DNA of 64,000 nucleotides from NCBI RefSeq assembly GCF_001704635.1, contig NZ_MAXF01000107.1, forward strand, positions 1 to 64,000. The letters are read 5' to 3'. The translations under genes were made by a program, and so were the position numbers. This document shows, in pieces, positions 58,020-64,000 of the stretch. The DNA comes from Streptomyces sparsogenes. Its GTDB lineage: Bacteria > Actinomycetota > Actinomycetes > Streptomycetales > Streptomycetaceae. The first letter of the stretch is position 1. Each line of letters opens with the position of its first letter. Under the pieces are notes generated by a model that had not been told where the DNA came from, did not search any database, and saw only the letters and a program-made list of their open reading frames with translations.

Positions 58020-58214
58020 ATGCGGTTGACGGACTTCTGGCGACGGATGGCGGACTACTTCGGAGAGGGGTACGCCGACTCCTTCGCGCGCGACCATGTG
58101 ATGTCGGAGCTCGGCGGCCGCACCGTGCACCAGGCGCTGGACGCCGGCTGGGAGGCCAAGGACGTCTGGCGCGGGGTCTGCCGCGCGATGGAGATTCCGG
58201 CGGACCGGCGCTGA
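58020..58214 (+). CDS. DUF3046 small protein of the recA neighbourhood
   Basis: A 64-aa protein (MRLTDFWRRMADYFGEGYA onward, ending MEIPADRR) matching the actinobacterial DUF3046 family, which as I recall is almost always found just upstream of recA. No catalytic motif; function unknown, possibly linked to repair by position. GATACT six bases before the ATG suggests a leaderless mRNA. The stop codon lies in the first unit of a decanucleotide repeat. Confidence 0.88.
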   Translation: MRLTDFWRRMADYFGEGYADSFARDHVMSELGGRTVHQALDAGWEAKDVWRGVCRAMEIPADRR

Positions 58215-58310
58215 CGAGCGCTGACGAGCGCTGACGAGCGCTGACGAGCGCTGACGAGCGCGGACAAGCGCGGACAAGCGCTGACAAGAACGGACAGGCG
58301 CTGACAGGCG
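58211..58310. repeat. Decanucleotide tandem repeat between DUF3046 gene and AI-2E gene
   Basis: Five perfect copies of CTGACGAGCG (58211-58260) are followed by about five degenerate copies (CGGACAAGCG twice, CTGACAAGAA, CGGACAGGCG, CTGACAGGCG) in the same 10-base phase. The array starts at the DUF3046 stop codon. No spacers of CRISPR type are present. The rest of this 219-bp gap holds only GC-rich sequence and the AI-2E promoter. Confidence 0.93.
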
Positions 58311-58433
58311 CTGAGCCGAGCGGTGAGCAAGGGCTGAACAAGCGCCGAGCGGGCGCCGCGCGGCCGCCGTCCCGCGGGCCCCGACTCGCGGGGTGGCCGG
58401 ATGTCCGCCCCGGATGTACGCCACACTTGCCCA

Positions 58434-59645
58434 GTGGCCCCCGCAGAAGAGACCCTCCCGCCCGACGCCGACGGCGTCCCCGCCGCCCCCGAGGCCGCCG
58501 CCGCCCGCGAGGCGCGGCCCGACGGGCGCATGCCGCGCTGGCTCCCGCGCGCCATGGTGCTCGCGCTGGCCCTGGTGGCCTGTTTCCGCCTCGCCACCTG
58601 GGCCTTCGACCAGCTGACCGGACTGCTCCTCAACATCCTCATAGCGTTCTTCCTCGCGCTCGCCGTCGAACCGGCCGTGGACCGGATGGCGGCGCGCGGC
58701 GTGCGCCGGGGGCTGGCCACCGGGCTGGTCTTCCTCGGCATCCTGATCGGCGTCGCCGGGTTCTTCACCCTGCTCGGCTCGATGCTCGCCGACCAGATCG
58801 TGACCATGGTCGAGGAGTTCCCGAAGTATCTGGACCAGGTGGTCAGCTGGATCAACGAGACCTTCCACACCGAGCTGTCGCGGGTCGAGATCCAGGACAG
58901 CCTGCTCCACTCCGAGTGGCTGCAGAGCTACGTCAAGAACAGCGCGAACAACGTGCTGGACGTCTCGGCGCAGGTGCTCGGGGGGCTCTTCAAGGTCCTC
59001 ACGGTGACCCTCTTCGCCTTCTACTTCGCCGCCGACGGCCCCCGGCTGCGCCGCGCCCTGTGCTCGGTGCTGCCGCCGAGCCGGCAGACCGAGGTGCTGC
59101 GCGCCTGGGAGATCGCGGTCGCCAAGACCGGCGGCTACATCTACTCGCGTGGCCTGATGGCGCTGATCTCCGGCATAGCGCACTACGTGCTGCTGGAGTG
59201 GCTGGGCGTGCCGTACGCCCCGGCGCTGGCCGTCTGGGTGGGGGCGATCTCGCAGTTCATCCCGACCATCGGCACCTATCTGGCGGGCGCCCTGCCGATG
59301 CTCATCGCGTTCACCGTCAACCCCTGGTACGCGCTGTGGGTACTGGTCTTCGTGGTGGTCTACCAGCAGTTCGAGAACTACCTGCTGCAGCCGCGCATCA
59401 CCGCCAGGACCGTGGACATCCACCCGGCCGTCTCCTTCGGCTCGGTCATCGCGGGCACCGCCCTGCTGGGCGCGGTGGGCGCGCTGATCGCGATCCCGGC
59501 GACCGCGACGCTGCAGGCGTTCCTCGGCGCGTACATCAAGCGGTACGACGTGACGGACGACCCGCGGGTCCAGGGCCGGACGCGGCGCCGGCGCGGCATG
59601 TCGGCGCTCGCGCGGGCCCGCGACGCGCTGAAGCGGCGCGGTTGA
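58434..59645 (+). CDS. AI-2E (PerM) family transporter
   Basis: A 403-aa integral membrane protein with seven to eight hydrophobic segments and the central amphipathic region typical of the family (MVEEFPKYLDQVVSWINETF). ISQFIPTIGTYLAGALPM and VYQQFENYLLQPRI are conserved family blocks. Despite the name most members are exporters or ion antiporters of unknown substrate. I chose GTG 58434 (VAPAEET), with CACACT six bases upstream giving a leaderless mRNA. An in-frame ATG at 58401 would add eleven residues. Confidence 0.88.
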   Translation: MAPAEETLPPDADGVPAAPEAAAAREARPDGRMPRWLPRAMVLALALVACFRLATWAFDQLTGLLLNILIAFFLALAVEPAVDRMAARGVRRGLATGLVFLGILIGVAGFFTLLGSMLADQIVTMVEEFPKYLDQVVSWINETFHTELSRVEIQDSLLHSEWLQSYVKNSANNVLDVSAQVLGGLFKVLTVTLFAFYFAADGPRLRRALCSVLPPSRQTEVLRAWEIAVAKTGGYIYSRGLMALISGIAHYVLLEWLGVPYAPALAVWVGAISQFIPTIGTYLAGALPMLIAFTVNPWYALWVLVFVVVYQQFENYLLQPRITARTVDIHPAVSFGSVIAGTALLGAVGALIAIPATATLQAFLGAYIKRYDVTDDPRVQGRTRRRRGMSALARARDALKRRG

Positions 59646-59669
59646 CACGAAAATCGAACATCCATTCTC
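59642..59669 (+). promoter_or_regulatory. recA promoter with LexA (Cheo-type) box
   Basis: TTGACA (59642-59647) is a consensus -35. Bases 59654-59669, TCGAAC-ATCC-ATTCTC, match the Gram-positive LexA box (GAAC-N4-GTTC type) fully on the left arm and partly on the right, and overlap the presumed spacer and -10. Repression by LexA with SOS induction is expected, as reported for other Streptomyces recA genes. Confidence 0.7.
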
Positions 59670-59784
59670 ATGGTGGATCTCGGCTGAGTTATCCACAGGC
59701 GGAGGGCGTCCGGGCCGCTTGTCAGTGGCAGGCGTTAGCGTCGTGGACGTGAAGCGATCGACACAAGCAAACCGGGTGGAACCC

Positions 59785-60918
59785 ATGGCAGGAACCGACC
59801 GCGAGAAGGCGCTCGACGCCGCGCTCGCACAGATTGAACGGCAATTCGGCAAGGGCGCAGTGATGCGCATGGGGGAGCGGCCGAACGAGCCGATCGAGAT
59901 CATCCCCACCGGATCGACGGCGCTCGACGTGGCCCTCGGCGTCGGCGGCCTGCCGCGCGGCCGTGTGGTGGAGGTCTTCGGTCCCGAGTCCTCCGGTAAG
60001 ACCACCCTGACCCTCCACGCGGTGGCCAACGCCCAGCGGGCCGGCGGCACGGTCGCCTTCGTGGACGCGGAGCACGCCCTCGACCCGGACTACGCGCAGA
60101 AGCTGGGCGTCGACACCGACTCCCTGATCCTCTCCCAGCCGGACAACGGCGAGCAGGCGCTCGAGATCACCGACATGCTGATCCGTTCCGGCGCGCTCGA
60201 CCTCATCGTCATCGACTCCGTCGCCGCCCTGGTGCCGCGCGCGGAGATCGAGGGCGAGATGGGCGACTCCCACGTCGGCCTCCAGGCCCGGCTGATGAGC
60301 CAGGCGCTCCGCAAGATCACCGGCGCGCTCAACCAGTCCAAGACCACCGCGATCTTCATCAACCAGCTCCGCGAGAAGGTCGGCGTCATGTTCGGCTCCC
60401 CGGAGACGACGACCGGTGGCCGGGCGCTGAAGTTCTACGCCTCGGTGCGCCTGGACATCCGCCGCATCGAGACGCTCAAGGACGGCACCGAAGCGGTCGG
60501 CAACCGCACCCGCGTCAAGGTCGTGAAGAACAAGGTCGCGCCGCCCTTCAAGCAGGCCGAGTTCGACATCCTCTACGGCCAGGGCATCAGCCGCGAGGGC
60601 GGCCTGATCGACATGGGCGTCGAGCACGGCTTCATCCGCAAGTCCGGCGCCTGGTACACGTACGAGGGCGACCAGCTCGGCCAGGGCAAGGAGAACGCCC
60701 GGAACTTCCTGAAGGACAACCCCGACCTGGCCAACGAGATCGAAACGAAGATCAAGGAGAAGCTGGGCATCGGCGTCAAGCGGGAGGAGCCGGCCGTGGA
60801 GCCCGGCGCCGACGCGGGCGCCCCGGCCGCGGCCGCCGCCGCACCGGTGAAGGCGGCGCCCGCCACGGCGGCCAAGGCCGGGACGAAGGCGGCCAAGGCC
60901 GCCACGGCCAAGAGCTGA
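59785..60918 (+). CDS. recA: Recombinase RecA
   Basis: A 377-aa DNA strand-exchange protein and LexA co-protease. Walker A GPESSGKTT near residue 66, LIVIDSVAALVPRAEIEGEM and loop L2 region (FINQLREKVGVMFGSPETTT) are canonical. The C-terminus is extended by an Ala/Lys-rich tail of about 45 residues (VKAAPATAAKAGTKAAKA), typical of Streptomyces RecA. ATG 59785 (MAGTDREKALDAAL) is the standard start; the upstream open frame is leader. recX begins two bases after the stop. Confidence 0.98.
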   Translation: MAGTDREKALDAALAQIERQFGKGAVMRMGERPNEPIEIIPTGSTALDVALGVGGLPRGRVVEVFGPESSGKTTLTLHAVANAQRAGGTVAFVDAEHALDPDYAQKLGVDTDSLILSQPDNGEQALEITDMLIRSGALDLIVIDSVAALVPRAEIEGEMGDSHVGLQARLMSQALRKITGALNQSKTTAIFINQLREKVGVMFGSPETTTGGRALKFYASVRLDIRRIETLKDGTEAVGNRTRVKVVKNKVAPPFKQAEFDILYGQGISREGGLIDMGVEHGFIRKSGAWYTYEGDQLGQGKENARNFLKDNPDLANEIETKIKEKLGIGVKREEPAVEPGADAGAPAAAAAAPVKAAPATAAKAGTKAAKAATAKS

Positions 60919-60920
60919 CC

Positions 60921-61523
60921 GTGACGCGGCGGACCGACTGGCCGGACGGCCAAGGCCGTCCGGCCGGCCCGGACAGCGGCGTCCCCTCCTCGTCGAGGGC
61001 CGAGCAGGGGCCGCCGCGCGACCCGGAGGAGCAGGCGCGGGCGATCTGCCTGCGCCTGCTCACCGGGACCCCGCGCACCCGCCGACAGCTCGCGGACGCG
61101 CTGCGCACCCGCGGCATCCCCGACGAGGTGGCGCAGGAGGTGCTGTCCCGCTTCGAGGACGCGGGGCTGATCGACGACGCGGCGTTCGCCGACGCCTGGG
61201 TGGAGTCCCGCCACCACAGCCGGGGCCTCGCCCGCCGTGCGCTCGCGCGGGAGCTGCGCACGAAGGGGGTGGACCCGGCGCTGATCGACGAGGCCGTCGG
61301 GCAGCTCGACGCCGAGCAGGAGGAGCACACCGCCCGCGAGCTGGTGGAGCGCAAGCTGAGGGCCACCCGCGGCCTCGACCGGGAGAAGAGGCTGCGCCGG
61401 CTGGCCGGGATGCTCGCGCGCAAGGGCTATGCGGAGGGGCTGGCGCTGCGGGTGGTGCGGCGCGCGCTGGAGGAGGAGGGGGAGGACCCGGAGCTGCTGG
61501 AGCGGCATCTGCCCGAGGGGTGA
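60921..61523 (+). CDS. recX: Regulatory protein RecX
   Basis: A 200-aa helical protein that binds and restrains RecA filaments. RecX three-helix repeats are visible (LRLLTGTPRTRRQLADALRT; VLSRFEDAGLIDDAAFADAW; ARRALARELRTKGVD), with the first about 40 residues a disordered Pro/Gly-rich extension. The GTG start lies two bases after the recA stop, so expression is coupled to recA. Confidence 0.95.
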   Translation: MTRRTDWPDGQGRPAGPDSGVPSSSRAEQGPPRDPEEQARAICLRLLTGTPRTRRQLADALRTRGIPDEVAQEVLSRFEDAGLIDDAAFADAWVESRHHSRGLARRALARELRTKGVDPALIDEAVGQLDAEQEEHTARELVERKLRATRGLDREKRLRRLAGMLARKGYAEGLALRVVRRALEEEGEDPELLERHLPEG

Positions 61524-61633
61524 GTCCGGTGCGGTCGGCGGCCCCGACCTGCTGGAGAGGGGGGTTAACCCGACCCTGAAGAGGCCGGTCGGCCGGAGCG
61601 CCCCCGCCCCCGGCCCCGTGGAATGGTGCGCTC

Positions 61634-64000
61634 ATGACAGAGCACACCGCACGGCGAGCCATGATGTTGCGCTATGCGATACGGACCCTGCGCGCCCGCA
61701 AGGGCGGATTCATCGGCGCGCTGCTCGCCCTCTTCTGCGCCTCGGCGCTGATCACCGCCTGCGGCGTGCTGCTGGAGACCGGCCTGCGCGGCTCCATCGC
61801 CACCGAGCGCTATGCCGCGACCCCCGTCGTCGTCTCGGCCGACCAGTACGTGCACCAGGTCACGGTCAAGCACAAGAAGGGCAAGACGAAGGTCAAGCAC
61901 AAGGCCAAGCCCCTCGCCGAGCACGCCTGGCTGCCGTACGGGACGGTGCGCACCCTCCAGCGGGTCCCCGGAGTGCGCCGGGCGGTCCCCGAAGTCACCT
62001 TCCCCGCCCACGCGGTGACGCCCGACGGCCGCGTCCTGTCCGGCCCCGACGGCACCCCCTCCTATGGCCACGCCTGGAGCTCCGCGCCGCTGACCCCCTT
62101 CGCCCTCACCCGCGGCAGCGCCCCGCGCCTCGCCGGAGACGTCGTCGTCGACCGCGCACTCGCGGCCCGCGCCGGCCTCGAGCCCGGTGACCGGCTCACC
62201 GTCCAGTCCACCGCCGCCCCCCGCACCTACCGCGTCACCGGCATCGCCGCCCCGGCCGGCGGCGAGCTGCGCCGGCAGACCAGCCTGTTCTTCACCGACT
62301 CCGAGGCCACCCGGCTCGCCGCCCACCCCGGCCGGGTCGCCGCCATCGGCGTACTGCCCGAGCCGGGCACCGACCCCGCCCGGTTGAAGCACGACCTCGC
62401 CACGGCCCTGACCGGCACCAAGGCCCGGATCCACACCGGCGGCGACCGCGGGCCCACCGAATTCCCCGACGCGGCGGCCGCCCGCACCCGCCTGGTCAGC
62501 ATGGGCGGGGCCATGGGCGGCACCTCGCTCCTGGTCGCGGTCCTCGTCGTGGTCGGCACCTTCGCGCTCTCCATCCAGCAGCGACACCGCGAGATCGCGC
62601 TGCTCCGCGCCATCGCCGCCACCCCGCGCCAGATCCGCCGCCTGCTCGGCCGGGAGGCCCTGCTCGTCGGCCTGGTGGCGGGCGCCCTGGGCGCGCTCGC
62701 CGGACTGCCCCTCGCCCACTGGCTGTACGGCCGGTTCGTGGAGGTGGGAGCCGTCCCCGCCACCTTGCACCTGGCCGTCGGCTTCTTCCCGATGGGCGCG
62801 GCCGTGGCCACCACGCTGCTCGGCGCCTGGGCCGCGGCCCGGATCTCCGCCCGCCGGATCGTCCGCATCCGGCCCGCCGAGGCCCTGTCCGAGGCCGCGG
62901 CCCCGCGGCCCCGCCCGGCCCTGGGGCGGACGCTGGCCGGACTGGCGCTGCTGGCCGGCGGAGTGGTCCTGGTCGTGCTCCTCGGCCATCTGCACACCGA
63001 GCCCGCCTCGACCCCCGTCACCTACCTCGCCGTCGTCGTCCTCGCCGGAGCCGTCGCGCTGCTCGGCCCGCTGATCGTCCGTACGGCGGTGGCGGTCCTC
63101 GCGCTTCCGCTGCGCGTCGTACGGCCCTGGGGCCGGCTGGCCACCGCCAACCTCCGGGGGAACGCCACCCGGATGGCCACCGCCGTCACCCCGCTCGTGC
63201 TGCTCATCGGCATGGCCGCGACGGTCCTCTTCCTCCATCCCACGCTCGACGACGCCGCCCGGCGCCAGGCCAGGGACGGCAACCGCGCCGACTGGACGCT
63301 CGCGTCCCAGGGCCCCGGCGTGCCCGGGGCGGCGGCCGCCGCGGTCCGCGGGACGCCGGGGGTCACGGCGGCCACCGAGGTGGTGCGGACCACCGTGCGC
63401 GTCGGCCTCGACAAGTACCAGGCGCAGGGCGTGACCCCCCAGGGCCTGACCCGGACCTGGGACCCGGACGTCACCCGGGGCTCCCTGGCCCGCTTCGGTG
63501 CCGGCACCGCGGCCCTCAGCGAGGTCGCGGCCGACGACCTGGGACTGGCCCCCGGCGGCAGGCTGCGGCTCACCCTCGGGGACGGCACCCCCGCCACGCT
63601 CACGGTCGTCGCCGTCTACGCCCGCGGGCTGGGCTTCGGGGATCTGACCCTGCCCCACGACCTGGTGGCCCGGCACGTCGACAATCCGCTGGCCTCGTCG
63701 GTGCTCGTGGCCGCGGACCACGCCGCGCGGGCCCGGGTGGCGAAGGCCGTGCGGGGCTTCCCGGGGGTCCGGGTCCTCGACCCGGACCGGGTGGAGGAAC
63801 TGCGCGCCGCGACCGCCCGGTCGAACGCGGAGGTCGACTACATCGCGATGGGCCTCATCGTGGCCTTCACCGCCATCGCCGTCGTCAACACCCTGGCCAT
63901 GTCCACGGCCGAGCGCGGCCGGGAGTTCGCGAAGCTCAGGCTGGCCGGGGCCACGCGGCGCCAGGTGCTGCGGATGCTGCGACTCGAGACGGCGGGCCTG
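61634..64000 (+). CDS. FtsX-family ABC transporter permease (partial)
   Basis: Open from ATG 61634 to the window end (789 codons). Hydrophobic segment at about 28-48, a long extracellular MacB-like periplasmic domain, then TM helices around residues 290-320, 345-365 and 375-395, followed by a second half repeating this plan: the two-module form of MacB/FtsX permeases (QQRHREIALLRAIAATPRQI; ERGREFAKLRLAGATRRQVL). The first outer domain carries an unusual Lys/His stretch (TVKHKKGKTKVKHKAKP, about residues 76-92). The ATPase partner is not in the window. ATG at 61661 is an alternative start. Confidence 0.88.
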   Translation, partial: MTEHTARRAMMLRYAIRTLRARKGGFIGALLALFCASALITACGVLLETGLRGSIATERYAATPVVVSADQYVHQVTVKHKKGKTKVKHKAKPLAEHAWLPYGTVRTLQRVPGVRRAVPEVTFPAHAVTPDGRVLSGPDGTPSYGHAWSSAPLTPFALTRGSAPRLAGDVVVDRALAARAGLEPGDRLTVQSTAAPRTYRVTGIAAPAGGELRRQTSLFFTDSEATRLAAHPGRVAAIGVLPEPGTDPARLKHDLATALTGTKARIHTGGDRGPTEFPDAAAARTRLVSMGGAMGGTSLLVAVLVVVGTFALSIQQRHREIALLRAIAATPRQIRRLLGREALLVGLVAGALGALAGLPLAHWLYGRFVEVGAVPATLHLAVGFFPMGAAVATTLLGAWAAARISARRIVRIRPAEALSEAAAPRPRPALGRTLAGLALLAGGVVLVVLLGHLHTEPASTPVTYLAVVVLAGAVALLGPLIVRTAVAVLALPLRVVRPWGRLATANLRGNATRMATAVTPLVLLIGMAATVLFLHPTLDDAARRQARDGNRADWTLASQGPGVPGAAAAAVRGTPGVTAATEVVRTTVRVGLDKYQAQGVTPQGLTRTWDPDVTRGSLARFGAGTAALSEVAADDLGLAPGGRLRLTLGDGTPATLTVVAVYARGLGFGDLTLPHDLVARHVDNPLASSVLVAADHAARARVAKAVRGFPGVRVLDPDRVEELRAATARSNAEVDYIAMGLIVAFTAIAVVNTLAMSTAERGREFAKLRLAGATRRQVLRMLRLETAGL

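Noticed and set aside
58211..58310. CRISPR-like array
   Set aside because: Repeat units are 10 bases with no unique spacers and no cas genes nearby.

Overview
The window is high-GC actinobacterial DNA with all the hallmarks of a Streptomyces chromosome core: strong G/C third positions, GTG/TTG starts, TTA codons confined to a few accessory genes, and a gene order that from memory matches the S. coelicolor SCO5734-SCO5770 neighbourhood (eccC, rpsO-pnp, M16 protease, dapB, thyX, dapA, rnj, rrn operon, osaC/osaA/osaB, ftsK, rimO-pgsA-cinA-clgR, dps, lhr, recA-recX). That synteny is recalled, not computed.

Layout. (1) 1-13.6 kb is a type VII (ESX) secretion locus: an RHS/YD-repeat polymorphic toxin-like protein (C-terminus beyond the left edge) with a small WXG-type partner, a separate three-gene operon of ESX-like proteins, the triple-ATPase EccC and the divergent membrane channel EccD. 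All three genes of the substrate-like operon carry TTA codons, so it is a candidate bldA-dependent secretion module. (2) 13.8-24.3 kb is housekeeping: rpsO, pnp, an M16 peptidase, dapB, thyX, dapA and RNase J, with several strong hairpins between them. (3) 24.3-30.8 kb is a complete 16S-23S-5S rRNA operon with leader, processing stem and terminator, then a gutted DegT-type aminotransferase homologue and tRNA-Thr(GGT). (4) 30.8-40.2 kb is the osa osmoadaptation cluster: OsaC (multidomain phosphatase), OsaA (hybrid kinase with about twelve HAMP units) and OsaB (response regulator without an output domain). (5) 40.3-48.7 kb holds ftsK, a RodZ-like protein, rimO, pgsA, pncC, clgR, dps and a small TTA-containing membrane protein. 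(6) 48.6-57.9 kb is mostly on the minus strand: an SDR enzyme, an Nei-type glycosylase, a giant Lhr helicase, then an AraC regulator with an AzlC/AzlD exporter pair in which azlC is frameshifted, and a prenyltransferase-like protein. (7) 58.0-64 kb is the DUF3046 - AI-2E transporter - recA - recX group, with a decanucleotide tandem repeat, a LexA-type box, and a partial FtsX-family permease running off the right edge.

Themes across the window: DNA repair (recA, recX, nei, lhr), RNA decay (pnp, rnj), lysine/diaminopimelate supply (dapA, dapB), stress regulation (osa genes, clgR, dps) and ESX secretion. Many genes show a -10-like hexamer 6-7 nt before the start codon, suggesting leaderless mRNAs.
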